From positions 1-38,181 of the forward strand of contig CAADGM010000104.1 in the NCBI GenBank assembly GCA_900696535.1: a stretch of DNA of 38,181 bases, given 5' to 3'. The stretch comes from an uncultured Planctomycetota bacterium. Lineage in GTDB: Bacteria; Planctomycetota; Phycisphaerae; UBA1845; Fen-1342. The notes under the pieces are model-generated. The model saw nothing but the letters and a program-made list of their open reading frames with translations, ran no database searches and was not told the origin of the DNA. Every line of letters begins with the position of its first letter. The stretch's first letter is position 1. Both the position numbers and the translations under genes were made by a program. Shown here piece by piece: positions 22,176-30,365 of this stretch.

Positions 22176-23198
22176 ATGGAACTCTCGGTGACGCTGCGAG
22201 AACCTCACCGGCGGGGCGAACTGTTCGGCCCCGGCGACCGGTTCCTCCGCCAGATCCGCGACCGGCTGGGGGTCCGGCTGCTGGCCCGAAACGCCACGAT
22301 ACAGATCCAGGGGGACGCCCCGGCGGTCGCGCAGGCCGCGGCGGTCATCGAGTCGCTCCAGGACGAGCTCCGTCGCCGCGGGCTGCTCGACGACGCGGCC
22401 GTGACGGCCACGCTGGCGGAGGTCGCGGTCGCGGCGGCCGACCCGGAGCAGCGCTCGATCTCGGTGTTCGCCCGCGACATCCAGATCGCGCCGAAGACGG
22501 AGGGTCAGCGGCAGTACATCGAGGCCATGCTTCGCAACGACATGGTCTTCTGTCTCGGGCCGGCGGGCACCGGCAAGACCTACCTGGCCGTCGCCGTCGC
22601 GGTCCACCTGCTCAAGGTCGGGGCGATCAAGCGCGTCTGCCTGGTCCGGCCGGCGGTTGAGGCCGGCGAGCGGCTCGGCTTCCTGCCGGGCGATCTCCAG
22701 GCCAAGGTGAACCCCTACCTGCGACCGATCTTCGACGCGATGCACGACATGATGACGTATGACCAGCTCAAGAAGTTCATGGTCAACGACATCGTCGAGG
22801 TCATCCCGCTGGCGTTTATGCGCGGTCGAACGCTCAACAACGCCGTGATCATCCTGGACGAGGCCCAGAACGCCACGCCGGCCCAGATGCTCATGTTCCT
22901 GACGCGCATGGGCCAGCAGAGCAAGATGATCGTCACCGGCGACGACAGCCAGGTCGACCTGGAGCCGAACCAGCTCTCCGGGCTGGTCGACGCGGTGCAA
23001 CGCCTGGCCGAGTGCGACGGCATCCGCATCCTGCGCCTGACCGAGGCCGACATCGTGCGCCACCCGCTGGTCACGCAGGTCGTGACCCGGTACGCGACCA
23101 ACCCCCCACCCGGGCTGGGACCCCGCAAACGCCCAGAGAAGTTCCGCGGCGCGGACGCCCCGGCGGGAGACCCGCCGACCGCCGCGCCGATAGAGTAA
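22176..23198 (+). CDS. phoH: PhoH family ATPase
   Basis: PhoH/YbeZ-type P-loop NTPases act with YbeY in rRNA and RNA metabolism. The 340-residue product has an N-terminal KH-like part (LRQIRDRLGVRLLARNATIQ IQGD), then the ATPase: FCLGPAGTGKTYLAV (Walker A, K134), VCLVRPAVEAGERLGFLPGD, the Walker B segment NAVIILDEAQNATPAQM and MIVTGDDSQVDL. The ATG at 22176 begins the recognised fold; the frame is open upstream but has no homology-like content. A proline-rich tail closes the protein. phoH-pgpH-ybeY is a common bacterial gene order and all three are here on the plus strand. Confidence 0.95.
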   Translation: MELSVTLREPHRRGELFGPGDRFLRQIRDRLGVRLLARNATIQIQGDAPAVAQAAAVIESLQDELRRRGLLDDAAVTATLAEVAVAAADPEQRSISVFARDIQIAPKTEGQRQYIEAMLRNDMVFCLGPAGTGKTYLAVAVAVHLLKVGAIKRVCLVRPAVEAGERLGFLPGDLQAKVNPYLRPIFDAMHDMMTYDQLKKFMVNDIVEVIPLAFMRGRTLNNAVIILDEAQNATPAQMLMFLTRMGQQSKMIVTGDDSQVDLEPNQLSGLVDAVQRLAECDGIRILRLTEADIVRHPLVTQVVTRYATNPPPGLGPRKRPEKFRGADAPAGDPPTAAPIE

Positions 23199-23230
23199 CT
23201 ATCGGCCCGCTCGCGACAACGCGCTGACCC

Positions 23231-25534
23231 ATGCGACTCTTTGGAAAGAGAACAGCCCGCGAGAAGGAAATCCGTCGCTCGCTCAGCGAGCTGATGGAGC
23301 CCTGGTATCACCGCTGGATCGAGCCCATCCGACCGCAGCCCCTGGTCATCCTGCTGCTCTCGGCAACGGCCGCCGCGTTGCTGGTGAACGTGGGTGAGGA
23401 CAACCTGGGCCTGAAGCTGGGCCAGTCGCTCAGCCGGGGGATCGGGGCCCGCGTCCCGATCCGCGTGGAGGACCGCAAGCGCACGGACGTGATGCGCATG
23501 CGGGCGGCCGACAACGCCGCCGACTTCTTCGTCCTGGACGTATCGCTGGTGCAGGACGTGCGTGGCCGTCTGGCCAGTGCCCTGCGCATCGCGCGCGAGC
23601 AGGCCGCCGACCCGCAGAAGCTCATCGAGACTGCCGCGGCCATCAAGGTGCTCCTCGATGACGACGGCGTTCGCGAGCTGGGCCGCCTGGCGGAGACTTC
23701 ACCGGACCTCTACGAGCGCGCCGTCGACCGCGCCATCGAGACACTGCGCCGCACGCCGCTGATCGAGCCCGAAGACCCCATGCTGCCCAGAGGCACGGCG
23801 CTGACCTCGGTCATGATCGACCCCGAGCAGGGTGCGCAGCGCGAGGTGTCGATCCACCGGCTCCTCTTCGCCAACGCGCCCGACGATGTCGCCCGCGTGG
23901 CCGACACCGTCGCCGAGTCATTTCCGGCCGGGCTGCGCGCCAGTATCCGCGGCTCCATCCTCGCCATGCTCGAGGGTGATGCTCCCCGCACCTACAAGCC
24001 GCTCTACCGCTACGATGCGGCCCGCTCGACCCAGGCCGCGGAGGAGGCCGCGGCCGCCGTCCCCGTGCAGGTCGTCGAGTATCCCGTGGACGCCCGGCTT
24101 GCCGACGCGGGCGTGATCAACGAGGACGAGCTGGCCCTGCTGCGCGAGGAGCATGAAGCTTTCCGCGCCCGTCAGGCGATCGACAAGCAGGCCGCCGCCG
24201 CCGCACGATTGCAGACGATTGCCCGCGGGGCGATCGCGTTCCTGCTCGTGCTGGGAGTGGGGGCGTACATCCTGCTGCGTGGCGAGGCGCGCGCCGGCCC
24301 GGCGCCGTCACTGGCCGCCGTCGCCTTGACCCTGCTGCTCGTGCTCGCGGCCTGCCGCGTAACGTACCTCTCCGCGGCGTACCCCTACGCGGCGGTCGGT
24401 CTCTACGCCTTCGCGGTGTTCCTGCTGGCGCTCGTCTCCGGGCGGACCAGCGCCCAGGCCGCCGCCGCCATGCTGGCGATTGTCGCCGCGATGGCCCTGC
24501 GGCAGGGCATGTGGATGCTGGTCGTCATGGGGGCGATCATGCTGGTCGCCTTCGCCCTCCTGCGGGACACGCGGCACCGTGGGCAGATCATTGCCGTCGG
24601 CGTCGTAACGGCGCTTGTCACGCTCGGCACGACGCTCCTGGCCGCGGTCATCGACGGCCAGACCCTCGAATTCGCCTTCTGGAACCGGGCGCTTTGGGCC
24701 GCCGTCACAACCCTCGCGGCGGCGTTCCTGGTAGAGGGGCTGCTGCCGGGCATCGAGCGCGTTTTCGGCGTCACGACCAACATGACGCTGCTGGAGTGGT
24801 GCGACCCCAACAAGCCGCTGCTGCGAATGATGGCCGCCGAGGCCCCCGGAACGTACAACCACAGCCTCCTGGTGGGCACGCTGGCCGACGCCTGCGCGGA
24901 AGCCATCGGGGCCAATGGCCTTCTGGCGCGTGCGGGGGCGTACTACCACGACATCGGAAAGATCAACAAGCCCGAGTACTTCGTCGAGAACCAGAGCGCC
25001 GAGATGGGCAACCGTCACGAGCGCCTCACACCCGCGATGAGCCATCTGGTCATCACCGGGCACGTCAAGGACGGCGTCGCGATGGCCCGCGAGTACGGCG
25101 TGCCGGCGGCGCTGCACGCTTTCATCCCAGAGCATCACGGGACCTGCGTCGTCGAGTACTTCTTCCACGCAGCTAACAAGGCCCGCCGCCCGGGCGATCC
25201 CGAGATCTCCGACTCGCAGTTCCGCTACCCCGGCCCCAAGCCGCAGTCGCGGGAGACAGCCATCGTGATGATGTGCGACTCGGTCGAGGGCGCCGTCCGA
25301 GCCATGCCGGACCCCACGCCCGGGCGAATCGAGGACACCGTCTCCCGCATCATTGAGAAGCGCCTGGCCGACGGGCAGTTCGACGAGTGCGACCTGACCT
25401 TCCGTGAGCTGGCCGCCATCCGCCAGGCGCTCGTCAAGAGCCTCGTCAGCCTCTACCACGCCCGCATCCGCTACCCCGACGAGGAGCGCAAAGACGAGCC
25501 CGGCGAAGACGAGTCCGAACCGCGCACCGCCTGA
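23231..25534 (+). CDS. pgpH: 7TM-HD family phosphodiesterase PgpH (probable c-di-AMP hydrolase)
   Basis: The 767-residue product has the PgpH/YqfF layout: a first membrane helix at about 38-54, a large extracytoplasmic domain (about 55-330, with LYRYDAARSTQAAEEAAAAV), a bundle of about six further helices (about 330-520) and a cytoplasmic HD domain. The HD site is visible as TYNHSLLVGTLA (H544) and YYHDIGKINKPEYF (H573-D574), followed by ITGHVKDGVAMAREYGVP, FIPEHHGT and MMCDSVEGAVRAM. PgpH proteins cleave c-di-AMP to pApA in Firmicutes; that substrate is inferred by family. It lies 32 bases after phoH and is followed by ybeY. The C-terminus is acidic. Confidence 0.93.
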   Translation: MRLFGKRTAREKEIRRSLSELMEPWYHRWIEPIRPQPLVILLLSATAAALLVNVGEDNLGLKLGQSLSRGIGARVPIRVEDRKRTDVMRMRAADNAADFFVLDVSLVQDVRGRLASALRIAREQAADPQKLIETAAAIKVLLDDDGVRELGRLAETSPDLYERAVDRAIETLRRTPLIEPEDPMLPRGTALTSVMIDPEQGAQREVSIHRLLFANAPDDVARVADTVAESFPAGLRASIRGSILAMLEGDAPRTYKPLYRYDAARSTQAAEEAAAAVPVQVVEYPVDARLADAGVINEDELALLREEHEAFRARQAIDKQAAAAARLQTIARGAIAFLLVLGVGAYILLRGEARAGPAPSLAAVALTLLLVLAACRVTYLSAAYPYAAVGLYAFAVFLLALVSGRTSAQAAAAMLAIVAAMALRQGMWMLVVMGAIMLVAFALLRDTRHRGQIIAVGVVTALVTLGTTLLAAVIDGQTLEFAFWNRALWAAVTTLAAAFLVEGLLPGIERVFGVTTNMTLLEWCDPNKPLLRMMAAEAPGTYNHSLLVGTLADACAEAIGANGLLARAGAYYHDIGKINKPEYFVENQSAEMGNRHERLTPAMSHLVITGHVKDGVAMAREYGVPAALHAFIPEHHGTCVVEYFFHAANKARRPGDPEISDSQFRYPGPKPQSRETAIVMMCDSVEGAVRAMPDPTPGRIEDTVSRIIEKRLADGQFDECDLTFRELAAIRQALVKSLVSLYHARIRYPDEERKDEPGEDESEPRTA

Positions 25535-25583
25535 GCCCCGCGCCTGCGGCGCACGGGCTCCGCGACCCGCGATCCGGATCGCC

Positions 25584-26123
25584 GTGGCGTGGCGGGTCGC
25601 TCGCCTGCCCACCGCCGGGAAGCTCCTCGCCCGGGCCGCGCTGCACGTCGCGCAGGCCGAGGGCTTCACGCACGGCGAGTTGTCCGTCGCCGTTGTCGGC
25701 ACCCGCCGGATGTCTCGCCTGCACGAGCAGTACATGGGGCAGCGCGGCGCGACCGACGTGCTCACGTTCGACCTGGGCACCGATCGCAAGCGCGGCGTGC
25801 TCGACGGGGAGATCGTCGTCTGCGCGGAGGTGGCCCGCCGGGTCGTCCGGGCCCGTGGTGTACCCGGCCGGCCCGCGGCCGCCCGTAACGTTCAGACCGA
25901 ACTCGCCCTGTATGTCGTGCACGGCGTGCTGCACCTGGCGGGCTACGACGACCATAGCCCGCGCGGCTTCATTGCCATGCATGCCCGCGAGGACACGCTG
26001 CTGAGCGAACTGGGGATCGGACCGCAGTTCTCGCCGGGCGACGTGCGGCAAGCAGACCGCTGTCGTTCTCGCGCCACGGCAGGCGGGCAGGGCCGCCGGG
26101 TGCGCAGGAAGCGCGGTGCTTAG
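25584..26123 (+). CDS. ybeY: rRNA maturation endonuclease YbeY
   Basis: YbeY is a zinc-dependent RNase needed for 16S rRNA 3' maturation and ribosome quality control. The product (179 residues from GTG 25584) has GELSVAVVGTRRMSRLHEQY, RGATDVLTFDLG, GEIVVCAEVA and the zinc motif VVHGVLHLAGYDDHSPRGFI followed by MHAREDTLLSELG. The motif has an extra aspartate relative to HGxLHLxGYDH. GTG 25584 is the first usable start after the pgpH stop, but the preceding codons read IRIA, like the usual YbeY N-terminus, so the true start is uncertain. The next possible start upstream is an ATG at 25404, deep inside pgpH. A basic tail extends the C-terminus. Confidence 0.88.
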   Translation: MAWRVARLPTAGKLLARAALHVAQAEGFTHGELSVAVVGTRRMSRLHEQYMGQRGATDVLTFDLGTDRKRGVLDGEIVVCAEVARRVVRARGVPGRPAAARNVQTELALYVVHGVLHLAGYDDHSPRGFIAMHAREDTLLSELGIGPQFSPGDVRQADRCRSRATAGGQGRRVRRKRGA

Positions 26124-27520
26124 CTGGCAGCGTATCGCGTCAAGCTGAGCCCCCGGCGGTAGCACACCAGCGCCCAGACGACACACGCCAGGGTTGGTAC
26201 AGTCTTCAGGAAAGACTCCGTCATCAACCAGACGTCCTGCGCGGTCAGGTGCTCAGTCGCCGTTCCCCAAAAGCCGCGGCCGGCGAAGAGCGTATCCGCG
26301 ATCGCGACCACGCCTGCGACGAGTGTGATCGGGATCAGCCACACGCTGGCGTAGCAGGTCACGATGATGGTCGCCGGCGAGGCGTTCCACCCGCCGCGCG
26401 ACGAGAGCCAGGCCAGCGCCGCCACGGTCGCGCGGGTGCCGAGCACGCCCAGGCTGATCGCGCCGATCAGGGCTGTACCGAGGTCGGGGTTGATGAACGT
26501 GTTGGTCACGTGCGCCGCCAGCCCCAGGAGCAGCATGACGGCCAGCGCGCACGCCCCCATGACCCATGACGTCCACGCGGCGAAGCTGAGCGCTGCCTCG
26601 CGCCCCGCCCAAACGGGCAACCGACCGAAGAAGTCGCGCGGGTAGCGGAGGACCGCCCACGCAGTCGCCACGTACGCGGCGACGCGGCCCACGCCCGGTG
26701 GCCCGGCGGCCCAGGGCGTCGGCCCCCGCGCGGCCGGCGTCGATCGCTCCACCGGCAGCCCGCATTCCGGACAGCACACGTCAAGCGGCAATCCGGTCAG
26801 CACGTAGGCACAGTCTCGACATCGCGGCGCCTGCGGCGTCGTCGCGGGCGCACCCGGCCCGCCCACGTCCCGCGCGCTCAGCCGCCACACCCAGCCCGTC
26901 CACGCGACGCCGATCAGCAGCACGGCCAGCACCTCAGGCACGCCCCGGTCGAGGTCGTGCTGAAGCCAGCGGCCCGGGCCCCAGTCCTCCCTGCTCACGA
27001 TGAACACGGCAGCCCAGGCGATCGGCCCGAAGAGCGCGCTCCACAACGCGATCTTGAGCGCCCGGCCCACGGCGGCCCGCCGCGTGCGCGAGCCTGGGAC
27101 GAGCGGCACGATGAGCCATGCCACACCAATCCACGCGAGGAAGGCGACCGCGCCGAGCGAAACGAGTCCGACCGTACTCATCCTGGAACTCGCGATCCCC
27201 CTCGCGAGCGACTCGACAATCGCGACGGCCACCAGGCGGGGCCGGAGCGTCCACGGCGTCCCGGGCGGGATATAGCGATCAGCCGTGTGCGACTGCGTCA
27301 CAAAGAAACTCACCATCATGAGTACGAGGAAGATCATCGCCGCGAGCAGCGAGACGGTCACAATCTTCCCCCAGCTCGTCACCGCGAGGCGCGGCCCCGC
27401 GCGCCGTGGCGTCAGCAGGGTCGCGACCACGGCCAGCGGTAGCGACAACCACCCGTAGGGACGGGGCACCGGCATCGCCGCAGCGGGGGCATCCCATTGC
27501 TCGGGCACCACCGGCGCCAT
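26120..27520 (-). CDS. Polytopic membrane protein with zinc ribbon, unknown
   Basis: The 466-residue product has about eight hydrophobic helices (for example near 52-74, 115-141, 156-175 and 195-213, and four more in the second half) around a hydrophilic middle with a zinc-ribbon-like CRDCAYVLTGL...CCPECGLPV (C234, C237, C250, C253). Such CxxC/CPxC ribbons next to YVLTGLP are frequent in uncharacterised planctomycete membrane proteins; no function is known to me. The ATG at 27520 is preferred because it falls 2 bases after the previous stop; the frame stays open upstream inside that gene. Its TAA overlaps the TAG of the convergent ybeY. Confidence 0.75.
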   Translation of the reverse strand: MAPVVPEQWDAPAAAMPVPRPYGWLSLPLAVVATLLTPRRAGPRLAVTSWGKIVTVSLLAAMIFLVLMMVSFFVTQSHTADRYIPPGTPWTLRPRLVAVAIVESLARGIASSRMSTVGLVSLGAVAFLAWIGVAWLIVPLVPGSRTRRAAVGRALKIALWSALFGPIAWAAVFIVSREDWGPGRWLQHDLDRGVPEVLAVLLIGVAWTGWVWRLSARDVGGPGAPATTPQAPRCRDCAYVLTGLPLDVCCPECGLPVERSTPAARGPTPWAAGPPGVGRVAAYVATAWAVLRYPRDFFGRLPVWAGREAALSFAAWTSWVMGACALAVMLLLGLAAHVTNTFINPDLGTALIGAISLGVLGTRATVAALAWLSSRGGWNASPATIIVTCYASVWLIPITLVAGVVAIADTLFAGRGFWGTATEHLTAQDVWLMTESFLKTVPTLACVVWALVCYRRGLSLTRYAAS

Positions 27521-27522
27521 CG

Positions 27523-29139
27523 CTAGTCCTCTTGCAGCCGGCTCGCCGGCTCGACACCGTCGGCGGGACGCGTGGCCGGGCGGCTTTTCGGCTCGAGCCC
27601 GTGCGGCGACGCGGCTGCCGGATCGACCAGCTCGAGGCTCGGCTCCCACTCGGCCGGCCCGCGGGGGAGGGTGAAGACGATATCTTGCTTGGCACTGACC
27701 AGATGAACGTCATCGAAATCGAGGGCGCGAACGGCGCCATCGTCGCGGCTATCGAGTCCGACCGACCAGAGCGTGAACGCGTCACGTCCGTCGCGCCGGT
27801 AGCGAAGCGGGCCCTCGCCGAACGGGTCCTGTGGCAGCTCGTCCAGCGAATCGCCAAGCAGCTCCGTCAGCTCGGACGGCAGTTCGCCGCTCGCCGCCCG
27901 GTACCGGTTGATCGCCAGAAGCGTCCGCACGCCTTGCGTCCAGGCCGCTTGCACCAGGAGCGCGGCGTGCGCGTTGTCGAGTTCGCCCCCCCATCTGGGT
28001 TGGAAGGCGCTGGATCTGAGCATCGGGCCATCGAGCACGGTGATGGCTGCCTGACCACCCTCGACGCGCGCGAACAGCTCCGCACGGCTCTGGGGCGGCA
28101 TACGGAACGCACGCGCCAGGCTGTCGGCCTGGGCGCGGATGTTGGAGAGCGCGACCGGGCGGCGATGATACAGAAACCAGGCCACGTTCCAGGATCGACC
28201 CGCTGGGAAGAAGGGCATCGGGGACTTGAACCGCCCAACTCCGTGGAGCTGCGCACCCGGCACCAGAACGCCGTCGCCATCGGGCTCGCACGTGAATCCC
28301 GCGTTCAGTAGCGCCTCCGCCAGGTTGAGCTCGCCCTGCACGGCCTGCATCCAGGTCTGCTCGGCCGACGGGCGGCCGTCGAGGTAGCGTGCGATCTCGT
28401 CGGCCACGGCGGCCGGGAGGGGCACTTCGCGAAGCATGTGCCCGAGTTCGCGTAGCGCGTGCTCCTCGGAGAACAAGAGCGGGCCGAGCGCGCGGAAGCT
28501 TCCGATCGGAAGATGCTCTCGCATCGCCAGCACCGCACGGAGGGCGCACCATGCTGCCGCCGCGTCGCCGCGCTGCGCGTGCTCGTACCGCGCTCGAGCC
28601 AGAAGCACCGGTGTGGCCCTCCACAGCGTCCCCACGGAGGGCACTCGCGGGCCCAGCACGCCCCACGGATCGAGCCGCCAGTCGGCCGCGCTCAACTCGA
28701 CCAGCGCGTCGATGTGTGCCTTCACGTCCGGACTCTCCAGGTACGCGATGACGGCCGCGAGGTGCTGACGCAACTCCGGCTCCCAGGGGCCGAGCAACGC
28801 GTCCCCGGGTCCCAGATCCCCGCGGCCGGATATCGCGCGCCCCCGGGAGGGGCCGGCGGCATAGGTCCAGCGATACCCCGCCGGCGCCTCGGGCAGTGTG
28901 TACGTCCCAGCCGTCGATAACGCGGACAGGATGGGCGCGACCTCGGCGGAGCGATCGTTCTCGAGTTGGGGCAGGCGCATCGCCAGCCGAGCCCCCAGGT
29001 CGCTCATCGGCAGTGCCGGCTCCAGGTGAATGCTGTACCACACGTGCGCCGCGACCGCGGCGATGAGCACCGTCGCCAGGCCAATCCCCACCACCCGGCC
29101 CCACCACGTCCGCCGGCCTCGCCCACCCTCGCTGCCCAC
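27523..29139 (-). CDS. Membrane-anchored protein with pseudopilin-like C-terminal module
   Basis: A 538-residue protein with a basic N-terminus, one membrane helix (about 17-37) and a large extracytoplasmic part of helical, leucine- and alanine-rich character. Near the C-terminus is a module reading INRYRAASGELPSELTELLG, LPQDPFGEGPLRYRRDG and FTLWSVGLDSRDDG, which matches the pattern of the variable domain of type II secretion pseudopilins (YRxxxGxxP..L...LP.DPWG..Y.Y...LYS.G.DG), but the pilin N-terminus is absent. A Pro/Arg tail follows. The GTG at 29139 has GGGAGG 7 bases upstream. Coupled by 2 bases to the zinc-ribbon membrane gene. Function unknown. Confidence 0.75.
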   Translation of the reverse strand: MGSEGGRGRRTWWGRVVGIGLATVLIAAVAAHVWYSIHLEPALPMSDLGARLAMRLPQLENDRSAEVAPILSALSTAGTYTLPEAPAGYRWTYAAGPSRGRAISGRGDLGPGDALLGPWEPELRQHLAAVIAYLESPDVKAHIDALVELSAADWRLDPWGVLGPRVPSVGTLWRATPVLLARARYEHAQRGDAAAAWCALRAVLAMREHLPIGSFRALGPLLFSEEHALRELGHMLREVPLPAAVADEIARYLDGRPSAEQTWMQAVQGELNLAEALLNAGFTCEPDGDGVLVPGAQLHGVGRFKSPMPFFPAGRSWNVAWFLYHRRPVALSNIRAQADSLARAFRMPPQSRAELFARVEGGQAAITVLDGPMLRSSAFQPRWGGELDNAHAALLVQAAWTQGVRTLLAINRYRAASGELPSELTELLGDSLDELPQDPFGEGPLRYRRDGRDAFTLWSVGLDSRDDGAVRALDFDDVHLVSAKQDIVFTLPRGPAEWEPSLELVDPAAASPHGLEPKSRPATRPADGVEPASRLQED

Positions 29140-29317
29140 GAGCACACCTCCCAAGCGCGTCGAGGAACCACATAGACCGCAGGCGCCTGCCGGGCGCCGG
29201 CGTCAACGCCGTCCGACCAGCCCGGACACTGCGTGCGTCACCGTGCCGCGACGCGTCAGCAGCGGCGCCCACGTCGCACTCCGGCACATTCTACTACGTG
29301 ATTACCCCCCGCTTCTC
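29140..29317. other. Intergenic spacer without recognised gene
   Basis: 178 bases between the DUF3592-like gene and the pseudopilin-tail gene, both minus strand. It holds GC-rich inverted repeats near 29185-29215 but no clear promoter pair was found, so whether the genes on either side share a transcript is open. Confidence 0.3.
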
Positions 29318-30235
29318 TCACCGCAGCATGAGCGCCGCCACCACCAGCACTTCCGCCCCGACGATCGCGGGGACGATGGCCAGCTTCCAGCCCCGAAGCC
29401 CGACGGCCTTGAAGTACCCGTCGGCATCCGTCTCGACGCCGCGCGGCAACTCGTCCAGCATGACGGCCCGCGCGGGCTCGTAGGGCTCGTAGAGCAGCGG
29501 CTCGGTGTCCTCGTCCTCCAGCCGGTCCGGCTCGGTCGTGTGCGCGGTGTACTGGTACGTCTGGCCGTCGCCGGCGGTGTACTCGAACGTCAGCGCCCAG
29601 GCCGCCTTCTTGTTCACCTCGTAGTTGAGCGGCCGCTTCTGGACCAGGTGCCCGGTGGCCAGCGCGCCCTCGCGGAGCAGGTGAATCCAGCGCCGGCCGC
29701 TTCGCAACCGCGCGCCCGCCATCACCATCCCCACCGCCGGGAAGATCAGGATGATGAGAACCCACGGGGGGAAGTGCCCCAGGCGCTGGCCGGCAATCCG
29801 CGCGCGGTGCGGCGATGCGGCCAAGTACTGGACGTTGACGCTATCGCCTTCCTGCTCGCAGCCGCGGCCCGTGCGGTAGCTGCGCGCCCGGCGAAGCTGC
29901 CCCGCCGCGTCGCGATACTCGAACGTGTACGCGAAGATGGGCGTGCCGCGCTGGTTCTCGCTCCCGCCCACGGACGCCCCCGTATCCTCGATGGTCACCA
30001 CCCGGCCGCTGGTCGACTCGACCCGGCCGCGAAAGGTCACCGACGACCAGTCGATCATCGGGACGAACGCAGCGCTAAACGCAGTGCCGATCAGCAGCAT
30101 CAGCCAGCCAAACTGGCCCACGCCGCCCAGGAGCAGAACCAGCTTCAAACTCAGCGGCACGCCGCGCGGCGCCGCGCAGAGCACCTGCACCGGGCTGAGC
30201 TCGACGCTCTCCGTCCCCTGTGATCGCTTCGGCAT
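29318..30235 (-). CDS. DUF3592-like membrane protein
   Basis: The 305-residue product has a membrane helix at about 30-56, an extracytoplasmic beta-rich stretch (FAYTFEYRDAAGQLRRARSY with VNVQYLAASPHRARI), a second helix near 165-185 (WVLIILIFPAVGMVMAGARL), another such beta stretch (WALTFEYTAGDGQTYQYTAH) and a terminal helix. Strand patterns of the type YxFxYxxxDGxxYxxxxxxxxxxG are typical of DUF3592 proteins, whose function is unknown. The ATG at 30235 starts a plausible cytoplasmic N-terminus; the frame is open upstream but that part looks non-coding. Duplicate beta stretches suggest an internal repeat. Confidence 0.7.
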   Translation of the reverse strand: MPKRSQGTESVELSPVQVLCAAPRGVPLSLKLVLLLGGVGQFGWLMLLIGTAFSAAFVPMIDWSSVTFRGRVESTSGRVVTIEDTGASVGGSENQRGTPIFAYTFEYRDAAGQLRRARSYRTGRGCEQEGDSVNVQYLAASPHRARIAGQRLGHFPPWVLIILIFPAVGMVMAGARLRSGRRWIHLLREGALATGHLVQKRPLNYEVNKKAAWALTFEYTAGDGQTYQYTAHTTEPDRLEDEDTEPLLYEPYEPARAVMLDELPRGVETDADGYFKAVGLRGWKLAIVPAIVGAEVLVVAALMLR

Positions 30236-30365
30236 CGACGACTCCGCTTCGGCCGCGCGCCCGCGGGGCGTGCATTTAGCGTATTCTGCCCGCGTAGAGT
30301 CACGCTGACGAGGGCCCCGCCCATGCGTCGGATTCCCCCCCCGGCGAAGTGCGTCCAAGCACCGC

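Noticed and set aside
24308..25789. Minus-strand open frame (493 codons) opposite pgpH
   Set aside because: Mirror of a certain gene with all HD residues; no ribosome binding site or motif.
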